Below are positions 29,150 to 38,237 of a stretch of 64,000 bases of DNA, piece by piece (the first letter of the stretch is position 1; every line of letters starts with the position of its first letter). The DNA lies in the NCBI RefSeq assembly GCF_021172065.1, contig NZ_CP087880.1:3138583-3202582 (forward strand), in the 5' to 3' direction. Source of the stretch: Pseudocitrobacter corydidari (GTDB taxonomy: Bacteria > Pseudomonadota > Gammaproteobacteria > Enterobacterales > Enterobacteriaceae). A program made the translations under genes and the position numbers. Under the pieces are notes generated by a model. It made no database searches, was not told the DNA's origin, and saw only the letters and a program-made list of their open reading frames with translations.

Positions 29150-30739
29150 TTAGTGCTCGCGAGTTTTGCGGAACTCGACATCAGGGTAACGTTCCTGCGT
29201 CAGGTTCAGGTTAACCATGGTTGGGGCGATATAGGTCAGATTATCGCCACCATCCAGCGCCAGCTGAATTTCGTTCTTACGTTTAAACTCTTCGAATTTC
29301 TTAACGTCTTTGCCTTCCACCCAACGGGCAGTGGCGACGTTTACTGATTCGTAAATCGCTTCAACGTTGTATTCGCTTTTCAGGCGCGCCACAACCACGT
29401 CGAACTGCAGCACACCCACCGCGCCGACGATCAAATCATTGTTGGCAATCGGACGGAACACCTGCACCGCGCCCTCTTCTGAAAGCTGTACCAGCCCTTT
29501 AAGCAGCTGCTTTTGCTTCAGAGGATCGCGCAGACGAATACGACGGAACAGTTCCGGCGCGAAGTTCGGAATACCGGTGAACTTCATCATTTCGCCCTGG
29601 GTGAAGGTGTCGCCAATCTGAATGGTGCCGTGGTTGTGCAAACCAATGATGTCGCCAGGATACGCTTCTTCTACGTGAGAACGGTCGCCCGCCATAAAGG
29701 TCAGCGCATCAGAAATGACCACGTCTTTACCGATACGCACCTGACGCAGCTTCATGCCTTTCTCATACTTACCCGAAACAACACGCATGAACGCCACGCG
29801 GTCACGGTGTTTCGGGTCCATATTGGCCTGAATTTTGAAGACGAAGCCAGTGAACTTCTCTTCCGCTGCAACCACTTCGCGGGTGTCGGTTTTACGCGGC
29901 ATCGGCGCGGGTGCCCATTCGACCAGGCCATCCAGCATGTGGTCTACGCCGAAGTTACCCAACGCGGTACCGAAGAATACCGGCGTGATTTCACCGGCCA
30001 GGAACAGCTCTTCATCGAACTCGTTCGATGCGCCCTGTACCAGCTCCAGTTCATCACGCAGTTGCTGCGCCAGATCTTCACCGACAGCGGCATCCAGTTC
30101 CGGGTTATTCAGCCCTTTCACGATGCGCACTTCCTGAATGGTGTGGCCTTTACCGGTCTGATAAAGATAGGTTTCGTCTTTATAAAGATGGTAAACACCT
30201 TTGAACAGCTTGCCGCAGCCAATCGGCCAGGTGATCGGCGCGCAGCCGATTTTCAGCTCGTTTTCCACTTCATCCAGCAGCTCCATCGGGTCGCGGATGT
30301 CACGGTCGAGTTTGTTCATAAAGGTGAGGATCGGCGTATCGCGCAGACGCGTAACTTCCATCAGCTTACGGGTACGATCTTCGACACCTTTCGCGGCATC
30401 GATAACCATCAGGCAGCAGTCGACCGCCGTCAGGGTACGGTAGGTATCTTCCGAGAAGTCTTCGTGCCCTGGGGTGTCCAGCAGGTTCACCAGGCAATCG
30501 TGATACGGGAACTGCATCACCGACGTGGTGATAGAAATACCACGCTGTTTTTCCATCTCCATCCAGTCAGATTTCGCATGCTGGCTGGAGCCACGGCCTT
30601 TTACCGTACCCGCAGTCTGAATCGCCTGTCCGAACAGGAGAACCTTTTCGGTAATCGTCGTTTTACCGGCATCCGGGTGGGAAATAATGGCAAAAGTGCG
30701 GCGCTTCGCCACCTCTTGCAAATAAGGAGACAACGTCAT
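29150..30739 (-). CDS. prfC: Peptide chain release factor 3 (RF3)
   Basis: RF3 is the translational GTPase that removes RF1/RF2 from terminated ribosomes. The 529 residues equal E. coli RF3. G-domain motifs are SHPDAGKTT (G1), DTPGHEDF (G3) and NKLD (G4), and the effector region includes [10 protein letters not shown]. It starts at ATG 30739 and is upstream of osmY in the E. coli-like order. Confidence 0.97.
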   Translation of the reverse strand: MTLSPYLQEVAKRRTFAIISHPDAGKTTITEKVLLFGQAIQTAGTVKGRGSSQHAKSDWMEMEKQRGISITTSVMQFPYHDCLVNLLDTPGHEDFSEDTYRTLTAVDCCLMVIDAAKGVEDRTRKLMEVTRLRDTPILTFMNKLDRDIRDPMELLDEVENELKIGCAPITWPIGCGKLFKGVYHLYKDETYLYQTGKGHTIQEVRIVKGLNNPELDAAVGEDLAQQLRDELELVQGASNEFDEELFLAGEITPVFFGTALGNFGVDHMLDGLVEWAPAPMPRKTDTREVVAAEEKFTGFVFKIQANMDPKHRDRVAFMRVVSGKYEKGMKLRQVRIGKDVVISDALTFMAGDRSHVEEAYPGDIIGLHNHGTIQIGDTFTQGEMMKFTGIPNFAPELFRRIRLRDPLKQKQLLKGLVQLSEEGAVQVFRPIANNDLIVGAVGVLQFDVVVARLKSEYNVEAIYESVNVATARWVEGKDVKKFEEFKRKNEIQLALDGGDNLTYIAPTMVNLNLTQERYPDVEFRKTREH

Positions 30740-30830
30740 AATGGGATCTTCTTTCCAGGCGCAGCAAAGCGCTGCGCACGTTAAATACGAAAAATTGCGG
30801 CTATTTTACCCATCAAAGGGGGACAGGCAA

Positions 30831-31508
30831 TCACTGTTTACACAGGAGTAACTCCAGTTCGCTTAATGACGAAACGGTATAGTCGGGTTTGATGCCTTCC
30901 GGCAGCGGCTGCTGGTGCGCATTCAGCCAGCAGGTAGACCATCCCGCGTTCATGCCGCCGAGGATATCCGACGCGGCGGTATCACCGACCATTAATATGC
31001 GCGAAGGGTCCGGGTTACCGGCTAATTCTCGTGCGTGATCGAAAATGCGGCGGTCAGGTTTAGCGACGCCGACCTCTTCAGAAATTATCAGCAAATCAAA
31101 GTGATCGCGAAAACCGGTGCGCTCAAGGCGAATCTGCTGCAACGACGTGAAACCGTTGGTGATGATCCCCATTTTCACTTTGCCTTTCAGCGCGTTGATA
31201 AGCGAGGCCGCACCCGGCAGCGGCGCGCAGATTTCCGCCATTGCATTCATAAACGCGTCGTTCAGCTCTTCCGGCGGTACGCTAAGCTGCTCACCCCATC
31301 CAACAAAACGCTGGCGCTGAAGCTGCAACGAGGTGATTGCCCCGTTCTGGTAATCCACCCACAACGGTTTGTTTACAGCCTGGTAGTCCTGAAAATCTTC
31401 GGCGGTAAAGGTCACGCTATAGTCGAGAAACATCCGCTGTAAGCCGCTGAAAGAATCAAACGTAAACAACGTTTCGTCGGCGTCAAAGAAAATCCAGTCC
31501 CACTTCAT
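30831..31508 (-). CDS. yjjG: HAD-family 5'-nucleotidase YjjG
   Basis: YjjG is a nucleotidase that acts on dUMP and non-canonical pyrimidine nucleotides (house-cleaning). HAD motifs are FFDADETLF (nucleophile Asp), ITNGF, the VAKPDRRIF lysine and [10 protein letters not shown]. The 225 residues match E. coli. It is 18 bp downstream of rimI in the same direction, forming holD-rimI-yjjG. Confidence 0.95.
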   Translation of the reverse strand: MKWDWIFFDADETLFTFDSFSGLQRMFLDYSVTFTAEDFQDYQAVNKPLWVDYQNGAITSLQLQRQRFVGWGEQLSVPPEELNDAFMNAMAEICAPLPGAASLINALKGKVKMGIITNGFTSLQQIRLERTGFRDHFDLLIISEEVGVAKPDRRIFDHARELAGNPDPSRILMVGDTAASDILGGMNAGWSTCWLNAHQQPLPEGIKPDYTVSSLSELELLLCKQ

Positions 31509-31526
31509 CGTATCACCTTGTTTTAC

Positions 31527-31973
31527 TTACATACTGAGCGGCAAAGCCATCACAATCGCATCTTCATGCCCGTCAACCGTCGGGTAGTAATTGCGGCGAA
31601 TCGTCGCTTCGTTAAAACCTAAACTCTCGTAGAGCGCAATGGCGGGCGCATTCGAGGCGCGCACTTCCAGCCATAGCGTGGTGACGCCCCGCTTCTCGAC
31701 GTCGTCAATCACGCGTTCCAGTAACTCACGCCCCAACCCACGACGTTGATAAGCGGGATCGACTGCAATATTGAATAACGTCGCTTCATCCAGCACCACC
31801 TGCGTGATAGCGAAGGCAGCCAGTTCATTACCAACGGTTAACTTCAGGTTCAGGTATCGCTCGCCCTGATTGCTGACGAAGGTTTTTTCGCTCCACGGAA
31901 AGGCGTGGGCGCGTTTTTCAATCTGCCAGGCTGCGGGTAAATCAGTCGTGCTGAGGGTAGAAATCGTGTTCAT
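31527..31973 (-). CDS. rimI: Ribosomal protein S18 alanine N-acetyltransferase RimI
   Basis: RimI is a GNAT acetyltransferase that modifies the N-terminus of ribosomal protein S18. The acetyl-CoA loop RRGLGRELL, the VDPAYQ strand and the C-terminal GFNEATIRRNYYP are visible. The 148 residues match E. coli. Its start overlaps the end of holD by 32 bp, indicating coupling. Confidence 0.96.
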   Translation of the reverse strand: MNTISTLSTTDLPAAWQIEKRAHAFPWSEKTFVSNQGERYLNLKLTVGNELAAFAITQVVLDEATLFNIAVDPAYQRRGLGRELLERVIDDVEKRGVTTLWLEVRASNAPAIALYESLGFNEATIRRNYYPTVDGHEDAIVMALPLSM

Positions 31974-32355
31974 GTGCGCAAATTTGTTGCCAAAGCGCGG
32001 CGCGTGCTGGCGCGCTGGCTTTTAATTCATTAAAGGCAGGCGTTGAGACCTGAGCCCCTTCCAGCGATACGGGCTCATCGTTGCCAAGACGCCAGCAGTT
32101 GCAGCGTTTCCCCTGCGGCAGCATCGCCACTTTTTCAGGCGTAAGTTGCAGGACGCGGTCTGGCGTAAGCTGCAACGCGCGCAGTACATCGCTAATAAGC
32201 GGTTCCGTCAGCAACGGCAGATCATCGGCGACCATCACCAGTTGGATATGTTCCGGTAGCGAAATCGCAATCTCCCCCTGCAACGCCGTCGGGCGCCTAA
32301 GAGACCACTGGGTGATGCCCAACTGTTGTAATTGCCAGTCTCGCCGGGATGTCAT
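31942..32355 (-). CDS. holD: DNA polymerase III psi subunit HolD
   Basis: HolD is a clamp-loader accessory subunit that links the tau/gamma complex to chi and hence SSB. The 137 residues start MTSRRDWQLQQLGITQWSLR, the N-terminal segment that contacts the loader, and match the E. coli length. It is divergent from rsmC across 121 bp and first in holD-rimI-yjjG. Confidence 0.94.
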   Translation of the reverse strand: MTSRRDWQLQQLGITQWSLRRPTALQGEIAISLPEHIQLVMVADDLPLLTEPLISDVLRALQLTPDRVLQLTPEKVAMLPQGKRCNCWRLGNDEPVSLEGAQVSTPAFNELKASAPARAALWQQICAHEHDFYPQHD

Positions 32356-32476
32356 GTGAAACGCTCCTGTCTATCAAGGGCGCAAATATAGCAAACTCAG
32401 CGAAAGTGCGCCAATTACGCGCTCGTGCGCAAACAACAGTGTATAATCGCCGCCACGTTTAACGAAGGAGCTTTTC

Positions 32477-33508
32477 ATGTCTGCTTTTACCCCGGCAAGT
32501 GAAGTCTTGCTGCGCCACAGTGATGATTTCGAACAAAGCCGTATTCTGTTTGCCGGAGATTTGCAGGATGACCTGCCTGCCCGCCTCGACACGGCACTCA
32601 GCCGCGCCCATACCCAGCAATTCCACCACTGGCAGGTATTGAGCCAGCAAATGGGCGAAAATGTGCGCTACAGTCTGGTGGCTGAAGCGGCAGACGTCGC
32701 CGACTGCGACACGCTTATTTATTACTGGCCGAAGAACAAGCCAGAAGCCCAGTTCCAGTTGATGAATATTCTGTCACTGCTGCCGCTCGGTACCGATATT
32801 TTTGTGGTCGGTGAAAACCGTAGCGGCGTGCGCAGCGCCGAACAAATGCTGGCGGATTACGCGCCGCTGAACAAAGTCGACAGCGCACGTCGCTGCGGCC
32901 TGTATCATGGTCGTCTGGAAAAACAGACCACTTTTGATGTGGAAAAACAGTGGGGCGAGTATCAGCTCGACGGCCTGACCATCAAAACGCTGCCGGGCGT
33001 ATTTAGCCGCGATGGGCTGGACGTGGGCAGTCAACTGCTGCTCTCCACCCTGACACCGCACACTAAAGGTAAAGTGCTGGATGTCGGCTGCGGCGCGGGC
33101 GTGTTAGCCTCGACGCTTGCCAGCCATTCGCCAAAAGTACGTTTAACCCTGTGCGACGTGAGCGCACCAGCGGTCGAAGCCAGTCGCGCCACGCTTGCGG
33201 CAAACGGCTTTGAAGGCGAAGTCTTTGCCAGCAACGTCTTCTCCGAAGTGAAAGGTCGCTTCGATATGATTATCTCCAACCCGCCGTTCCACGATGGTCT
33301 GCAAACCAGCCTCGATGCCGCGCAAACGCTGATTCGTACCGCCGTGCGTCACCTGAACAGCGGCGGCGAGCTGCGCATTGTGGCGAACGCCTTCCTGCCG
33401 TACCCGGCGATCCTCGACGAAACCTTTGGTTTCCACGAAGTTATCGCGCAGACCGGCCGCTTCAAGGTGTATCGCGCCATCATGACCCGCCAGGCGAAGA
33501 AAGCCTAA
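32477..33508 (+). CDS. rsmC: 16S rRNA m2G1207 methyltransferase RsmC
   Basis: RsmC methylates G1207 of 16S rRNA in the 30S subunit. The duplicated methyltransferase fold is visible: a degenerate N-terminal half, then [12 protein letters not shown] (SAM loop), [15 protein letters not shown] and the catalytic [11 protein letters not shown]. The 343 residues match E. coli. The start ATG follows GGAG. Confidence 0.96.
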   Translation: MSAFTPASEVLLRHSDDFEQSRILFAGDLQDDLPARLDTALSRAHTQQFHHWQVLSQQMGENVRYSLVAEAADVADCDTLIYYWPKNKPEAQFQLMNILSLLPLGTDIFVVGENRSGVRSAEQMLADYAPLNKVDSARRCGLYHGRLEKQTTFDVEKQWGEYQLDGLTIKTLPGVFSRDGLDVGSQLLLSTLTPHTKGKVLDVGCGAGVLASTLASHSPKVRLTLCDVSAPAVEASRATLAANGFEGEVFASNVFSEVKGRFDMIISNPPFHDGLQTSLDAAQTLIRTAVRHLNSGGELRIVANAFLPYPAILDETFGFHEVIAQTGRFKVYRAIMTRQAKKA

Positions 33509-33512
33509 TCAG

Positions 33513-33570
33513 TACCGCCTTATCAGGCCTACGGGATCGGTAGGCCTGATAAGCGAAGCGCCATCAGGCG
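33513..33570. repeat. REP unit downstream of rsmC
   Basis: TACCGCCTTATCAGGCCTACG is followed by TAGGCCTGATAAGCGAAGCG and CCATCAGGCG, an inverted REP pair directly after the rsmC stop. Confidence 0.88.
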
Positions 33571-33631
33571 CCGTTCGCGCAGAATAATCGCCGTTTTTTG
33601 CAGCAATCGCGCGACATCCAATAATTAACTA

Positions 33632-33659
33632 TTGACGTCAAGCTGAAAATCTCTAGAAT
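33632..33659 (+). promoter_or_regulatory. Sigma70 promoter of the tRNA-Leu operon
   Basis: TTGACG and TAGAAT are spaced by 16 bp, with a GC-rich GCGCCTCCG discriminator after the -10, typical of stringently controlled stable RNA promoters. The first tRNA begins 42 bp downstream of the -10. Confidence 0.8.
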
Positions 33660-33701
33660 GCGCCTCCGTGGTAACGATACTTTTTACGGTATCGATGGTA
33701 T

Positions 33702-33788
33702 GCGAAGGTGGCGGAATTGGTAGACGCGCTAGCTTCAGGTGTTAGTGTCCTTTCGGACGTGGGGGTTCAAGTCCCCCCCCTCGCACCA
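33702..33788 (+). tRNA. leuV: tRNA-Leu (anticodon CAG), copy 1
   Basis: An 87-nt class II tRNA: GCGAAGG acceptor strand, a long variable arm (GTGTCCTTTCGGACGT), TTCAAGTC T-loop and encoded CCA end. Anticodon CAG lies at 33736-33738. It is the first of three nearly identical genes in a row, as at E. coli leuQPV; assigning V, P or Q to individual copies is by position only. Confidence 0.95.
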
Positions 33789-33815
33789 TAAACCACGTTA
33801 TATCGCTCGCACTGT

Positions 33816-33902
33816 GCGAAGGTGGCGGAATTGGTAGACGCGCTAGCTTCAGGTGTTAGTGTTCTTACGGACGTGGGGGTTCAAGTCCCCCCCCTCGCAC
33901 CA
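33816..33902 (+). tRNA. leuP: tRNA-Leu (anticodon CAG), copy 2
   Basis: Same 87-nt gene with the anticodon at 33850-33852. The variable arm reads GTGTTCTTACGGACGT, differing from copy 1 at two positions in the stem and loop. 27 bp separate it from copy 1. Confidence 0.95.
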
Positions 33903-33932
33903 CGAGGGCGATATAAACAACGAGATATCTGT

Positions 33933-34019
33933 GCGAAGGTGGCGGAATTGGTAGACGCGCTAGCTTCAGGTGTTAGTGTCCTTACGGACGTGGGGGTTCA
34001 AGTCCCCCCCCTCGCACCA
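33933..34019 (+). tRNA. leuQ: tRNA-Leu (anticodon CAG), copy 3
   Basis: Third copy, with the anticodon at 33967-33969 and variable arm GTGTCCTTACGGACGT. A TTTTT stretch about 30 bp downstream may end the transcript, but no convincing terminator hairpin precedes it. Confidence 0.95.
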
Positions 34020-34061
34020 GTCCTCGTTCTCCCCTCTGAGTAACTTCCCTGTTTTTCCTCA

Positions 34062-34292
34062 TTATTTAATATTCATCACAATCAGCATTAAACCGCTTAT
34101 CAGCGCAACGCATGACGGCAGCAACACGTAATGTCGCCATTGTCGATGCCAGATCATTACGCAGCTCAGCAACATACCGACGGCAATAATCCCGCGCCAG
34201 GCGTCCATCGATAGGCCAATCAGGCCAAGAGCAAAAATCGCCATTCCCGAGATCAGCACGCCCCAGCCACTGCCCAACGTTCTCATCAACAT
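34062..34292 (-). CDS. DUF1435-like small membrane protein, Fur-box associated
   Basis: The 76-residue product starting MLMRTLGSGWGV has three hydrophobic spans (GVLISGMAIFALGLIGL, GIIAVGMLLSCVMIW, YVLLPSCVALISGLMLIV). It resembles the DUF1435 family of enterobacterial inner-membrane proteins, of unknown function. ATG 34292 follows GAGAG; an ATG two codons later is also possible. Two overlapping Fur-like boxes lie immediately upstream, so iron repression is likely. Confidence 0.75.
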   Translation of the reverse strand: MLMRTLGSGWGVLISGMAIFALGLIGLSMDAWRGIIAVGMLLSCVMIWHRQWRHYVLLPSCVALISGLMLIVMNIK

Positions 34293-34310
34293 GGTTTTAT
34301 CTCTCAAATC

Positions 34311-34347
34311 GATAATGATAACTAATATCATATGATAATTTTTATCA
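34311..34347. promoter_or_regulatory. Double Fur box upstream of the DUF1435 gene
   Basis: GATAATGATAACTAATATC (34311-34329) matches 16 of 19 positions of the consensus Fur box. TGATAATTTTTATCA (34333-34347) matches 14 of 15 positions of the 7-1-7 form. They sit 19 bp before the start codon at 34292, on the promoter side. Confidence 0.8.
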
Positions 34348-34540
34348 TTTGAGAACTCCATGAATTGATAACTTTCGCTTACGAATAATGACACGACGGT
34401 TGTAAGGTGATAAATTGTGCGCCCGTAAACTTCCCCCTCTTAATTCCTGGGGTTTGCGTGCACTTCTTGCATGTTCTAATTTGTCTTGTTCACAGCTGGC
34501 GACCTTCTCTTAATAACCAGAAGATTAATAACGATCTCTT

Positions 34541-35605
34541 ATGACAGTACAATCCTGGCGGTCTTTGCACAGCAAAAAGTATCAGCTCACGCTGAGGCTC
34601 TTCCTTTTTCTCAATCTGGTGTCGTCGCTATTTTCGTTATTGAACCCTATCTATAAAGTTCATGCGTTTACGCTGCCCATCGCGTTTATTTTAGGTATAA
34701 GTAGCGCCCTGCTGCTCTGGCACTGGCTGAATGCAGAGCGAAAAATTTATCTTCCGGTAATTTCAGTTATTTTTGGCTGTTTATGGGCCTGGCACATCAT
34801 GATAAAAATGCCGGGCACGCATCCGGGCGAAGTTAATTTCTTAATCGTTGTCCTGCTCAACGTATTGTTCATTGGCACCATCGCCTTTTCGAATAATATC
34901 GTAGCGTTCCTGCTGCACTCATTGCCGGTATTTATCATCTGTCTGCTGTTCAGTGGCAGTGAACAATGGGCAAGGATGGCATTCTGCCTTGCGCTGCCCA
35001 TTGTTGGCATTAGCATCCAGCATCTGATTGAAAAGCGTAACGATGCCTTTGCCCAGAGCCTGATGCACAAGCTGCTGGCAGAGCGGGAAACGCTGAATGA
35101 TTTAAGTATGCTCGACCCCTTAACCGGGCTGTATAACCGCCGTGGCTTCCAGCACCGTTTCGCCACGCTGATGTCGCTGGCACCGGAAGGTCATTATGTC
35201 CTGCTGCTGGATATCGACCATTTCAAAGCCTATAACGATCACTATGGTCATATGATGGGCGATCAGGCGCTGATTCAGGTTTCCGCAGCGGTGCGCGATG
35301 CCGTGCGCTCACGCGATATTGTGACCCGCTTCGGCGGCGAAGAGTTCGTTGTCCTGCTGGCAAACAGCAATGCGGATAGCGCCCAACTTGCCGCAGAGCG
35401 TATCCGCCAGAAAGTGTACGATCTTAAAATTCCACACATCCTCAACGCCAGCGTGGCAACCAACGTGACCATCAGTATTGGCATTGCTCCACTTGAGGGC
35501 GAAGAGATTGATAAATCGCTGGAAAATGCCGATAAAGCCCTCTACGAAGCCAAACGCCTGGGTCGAAATAACATTCTCACCAGCGACGCCCTTGCGCAGT
35601 ACTAA
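34541..35605 (+). CDS. Membrane diguanylate cyclase (GGDEF domain)
   Basis: It synthesises cyclic di-GMP from two GTP. The N-terminal 160 residues contain about six hydrophobic spans (sensor region). A short helical linker (residues 165-185) leads to a complete GGDEF domain: DPLTGLYNRRGF, DIDHFKAYND, and the active site FGGEEF (GGEEF variant, active in characterised enzymes). An RSRD inhibitory-site motif stands five residues before GGEEF, predicting product feedback inhibition. It resembles the Salmonella GGDEF protein encoded near this tRNA-Leu cluster as I recall. It sits between the Fur-box DUF1435 gene and fhuF. Confidence 0.92.
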   Translation: MTVQSWRSLHSKKYQLTLRLFLFLNLVSSLFSLLNPIYKVHAFTLPIAFILGISSALLLWHWLNAERKIYLPVISVIFGCLWAWHIMIKMPGTHPGEVNFLIVVLLNVLFIGTIAFSNNIVAFLLHSLPVFIICLLFSGSEQWARMAFCLALPIVGISIQHLIEKRNDAFAQSLMHKLLAERETLNDLSMLDPLTGLYNRRGFQHRFATLMSLAPEGHYVLLLDIDHFKAYNDHYGHMMGDQALIQVSAAVRDAVRSRDIVTRFGGEEFVVLLANSNADSAQLAAERIRQKVYDLKIPHILNASVATNVTISIGIAPLEGEEIDKSLENADKALYEAKRLGRNNILTSDALAQY

Positions 35606-35663
35606 CCTCACAACCTGAGCGTAGGGAATACAAAACTCCTTGCGCTCGGTTTTATCTATAGCT

Positions 35664-35682
35664 AGGATTGGCAATCATTATC
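35664..35682 (+). promoter_or_regulatory. Fur box upstream of fhuF
   Basis: AGGATTGGCAATCATTATC matches 13 of 19 consensus Fur positions, with a perfect 3' half, 27 bp before the fhuF start. E. coli fhuF is a well-known Fur target. Confidence 0.75.
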
Positions 35683-35708
35683 ATTTAGATTTGTATCCAG
35701 CGAATTCT

Positions 35709-36497
35709 ATGGCCTACCGTTCCGCACCGATTGCAGAGGATATTATCTGGCGCGCGCCGCTTCCGACACGTAAGCGACCGCTGGCTGACTCCGTGCGCGA
35801 CAAAATTGCCGAACAGCGCCCGCATATGCTGGAGTGCTTCAAACTTGATGAGCCACACCCTGCGCAAGCCAAAACCCTGGCGGAGTGGATGCGGCCCACA
35901 GAGCTCAGTTCGCTGCTGGCGCTCTATTCCGATCACATCTACCGTAACCAGCCAACCATGACGCGGGAGAATAAACCGCTGATCTCGTTGTGGGCGCAAT
36001 GGTATATCGGCCTGATGGTGCCGCCGCTGATGCTGGCGCTGCTGACGGAAGACGCCGCGCTTGACCTCTCGCCGGAGCATTTTCACGTTGAATTTCATGA
36101 AACAGGCCGTGCCGCCTGCTTCTGGGTCGATGTGCAGGAAGATGCGCGTGCCAGCCAGTCTTCGCCGTCACATCGCATGGAAATGCTGATTAAACAGGCG
36201 TTGATCCCGGTTGTTGAGACCCTGGAAGCCACGGGCGACATTAACGGAAAACTTATCTGGAGCAATACCGGTTATCTGATTAACTGGTATCTGGGCGAGA
36301 TGAAAACCTTACTGGGCGAGGAACAGGTTAACAGCCTTCGCCAACAATTCTTCTTTGCGAAAACCCTTTCCTGCGGCCTGGACAACCCGCTATGGCGCAC
36401 CGTTGTGCCGCGCGATGGGTTGCTGGTTCGCCGTACTTGCTGTCAGCGTTACCGCCTGCCGGATGTGCAGCAATGCGGTGACTGCACGCTGAAATAA
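35709..36497 (+). CDS. fhuF: Siderophore-iron reductase FhuF
   Basis: FhuF is a cytoplasmic [2Fe-2S] ferric-siderophore reductase that releases iron from hydroxamate complexes. The unusual C-terminal cluster motif is present (RRTCCQRYRLPDVQQCGDC, two adjacent cysteines, then CxxC). ATG 35709 (MAYRSAP) gives 262 residues as in E. coli; upstream in-frame codons overlap the Fur box region. Confidence 0.96.
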   Translation: MAYRSAPIAEDIIWRAPLPTRKRPLADSVRDKIAEQRPHMLECFKLDEPHPAQAKTLAEWMRPTELSSLLALYSDHIYRNQPTMTRENKPLISLWAQWYIGLMVPPLMLALLTEDAALDLSPEHFHVEFHETGRAACFWVDVQEDARASQSSPSHRMEMLIKQALIPVVETLEATGDINGKLIWSNTGYLINWYLGEMKTLLGEEQVNSLRQQFFFAKTLSCGLDNPLWRTVVPRDGLLVRRTCCQRYRLPDVQQCGDCTLK

Positions 36498-36509
36498 TCG
36501 AACGCGAAT

Positions 36510-36584
36510 TGCCTGATGGCGCTACGCTTATCAGGCCTACGAGATATTTAGCCGTAGGCCGGGTAAACGCAGCGCCACCCGGCA
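36510..36584. repeat. REP/BIME unit between fhuF and the EIIC gene
   Basis: TGCCTGATGGCGCTACGCTTA and CCGTAGGCCGGGTAAACGCA with GCGCCACCCGGCA lie in the gap between two convergent genes. Confidence 0.88.
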
Positions 36585-36602
36585 ACGTGACCAACTCAAC
36601 CG

Positions 36603-37946
36603 TTACGCAACCTGCTGGCTCTCTTCAGCCGCACGCTGTGCTTCTTCCTCTTCCTGCGCCAGCAGCTGTTTCTCATACACCTTGAAGAACGGGTAGTAGA
36701 TGATGGCGGATACGCAGGCCAGCAGCACCACCAGAATCGCCGCGCGGAAATCCCAGCCTAGCGCCCATGCGCCGCCAATCGGCGCGGGAGCCGTCCACGG
36801 AACAACTGAGATAACGCGGCCAATGAGGTCCAGTTTCATTGCCGCCCAGGCCAGAACGGCGTTAACCATTGGCGCTAACAGGAACGGAATAAAGAACACC
36901 GGGTTCATTACGATTGGCGTACCGAAAATCACCGGTTCGTTGATGTTGAACAGGCTCGGCACCACGCTCAGACGGCCAATAGAACGCAGGTGCGCTGAAC
37001 GGCTACGCAGGTAGCAGAACACCAGCCCCATGGTCGCCCCCGAACCGCCAATCACGATAAAGAAAGTCCAGAATGCTTCCATAAAGATATGTGGCAGCGG
37101 CGCGCTCTGCGCCAGCGCGGTTTGGTTCAGGCCAAGGTTAGTCAGCCAGAACATTTGCAGCATTCCGGAGACAATCGCCGCCCCGTGAATGCCCGCAAAC
37201 CACAGCAGGTGACCAATCAGCACGGCGAGCAGAATCGCCGGCAGGGAGTCTGCCGCAGACACCAGCGGTTTAAACAGCGACATAATCGCTTGTGGGATCA
37301 GCATACCAAACTGGCTCTGAATCAGCAGGCTCAGCGGGTAAAGGGTCAGCACCACCACCAGCACCGGAATCAGCAGGTCGAACGAGTTTTTGATCATCGG
37401 CGGCACCTGATCCGGCAGGCGGATACCGATGTTGTGCGCTTTCAAGAAACGCATCAGTTCAACGCAATAAATCGCCACCAGAATGGCGGTGAAAATCCCG
37501 GTGCCGCCGAGGCTATCAACCGGCAACGTGCCGTTGCTTTTCGGCGCAGCCACCAGCAGGAACGCCATAATAGACAACATGGCGCACATAAATGGATCAA
37601 GCTGGTGGGATTTTTCGTAATGTTTGCCAAGGTTATAAGAGATCGCCGCGCAGATGTAGATGGACATAATGCCCATGGTCATATCAAACGGTGTCAGAAT
37701 ACGACCTTCAAACTCTTTCGCTAAATCTAACCACGCGCGGGCAAAGCCCCAGGTGGTATCCGGCGAAAACGGCGGATAGGCAAACACCAGTAAGAACGAG
37801 CCGACAATCATAAACGGCATCGCAGAGATAAAGCCGTCACGGATTGCCATCACGTGACGTTGCGAGGAAATACGTCCGGCAACGGGGCTGACGTAGTTTT
37901 CCACAAACCGGAAAATCAAATTAAACGCAGTGTGACCAGCAGACAT
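36603..37946 (-). CDS. Orphan PTS EIIC permease, lactose/cellobiose (CelB/ChbC) family
   Basis: This is the membrane component of a phosphotransferase sugar transporter. The 447 residues starting MSAGHTAFNLIF contain about ten hydrophobic spans and the family active-site motif NINEPVIFGTPIVMNP, plus the WFAGIHGA segment of the CelB/LacE group. ATG 37946 follows AGGAGGG. No EIIA or EIIB gene is adjacent, so it must borrow these, and its sugar is unknown. It has no counterpart at this position in E. coli K-12. A strong LacI-type palindrome lies 150 bp upstream. Confidence 0.9.
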   Translation of the reverse strand: MSAGHTAFNLIFRFVENYVSPVAGRISSQRHVMAIRDGFISAMPFMIVGSFLLVFAYPPFSPDTTWGFARAWLDLAKEFEGRILTPFDMTMGIMSIYICAAISYNLGKHYEKSHQLDPFMCAMLSIMAFLLVAAPKSNGTLPVDSLGGTGIFTAILVAIYCVELMRFLKAHNIGIRLPDQVPPMIKNSFDLLIPVLVVVLTLYPLSLLIQSQFGMLIPQAIMSLFKPLVSAADSLPAILLAVLIGHLLWFAGIHGAAIVSGMLQMFWLTNLGLNQTALAQSAPLPHIFMEAFWTFFIVIGGSGATMGLVFCYLRSRSAHLRSIGRLSVVPSLFNINEPVIFGTPIVMNPVFFIPFLLAPMVNAVLAWAAMKLDLIGRVISVVPWTAPAPIGGAWALGWDFRAAILVVLLACVSAIIYYPFFKVYEKQLLAQEEEEAQRAAEESQQVA

Positions 37947-38095
37947 AGCAGCCCTCCTGACAGGCTTGAGACGTAAGCACAGCAACAACGATTTTGCCGC
38001 TCTACAAACGCGTGTTACGCGACGCGTCGTACAGGGCTGTTATTATTTGGATACACCTAAGTGACACCCACAGTTTTAATCTCCTCTCAACAGAA

Positions 38096-38124
38096 CTGCA
38101 ACCGGTTACTGTAACCGGTTGCAG
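38096..38124. promoter_or_regulatory. 29-bp palindromic operator (LacI/GalR-type)
   Basis: CTGCAACCGGTTAC-T-GTAACCGGTTGCAG is perfectly symmetric around one central base. It holds two AACCGGTT octamers, the core of operators for LacI-family regulators such as AscG and GntR. It lies in the divergent region between the EIIC gene and the YbaK-like gene. No LacI-family regulator is encoded in the window. Confidence 0.8.
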
Positions 38125-38237
38125 TGATTGTGAAGGAGATCCAGAAAACGCGGTTTTATCCGATTCCCATCAGGCAAATATTTACAGGATTCGAGGCTTG
38201 TGACAGATTTAACGCCACAATTTTTCAGGAGATGCCA

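Noticed and set aside
33702..34019. tRNA-Leu cluster as a genomic-island attachment site
   Set aside because: No integrase gene and no duplicated tRNA 3' end was seen nearby; the three genes match the normal E. coli arrangement.
33822..34043. Open frame across the tRNA-Leu genes
   Set aside because: It is a translation of the tRNA copies themselves (repeated AELVDALASG); not a protein gene.
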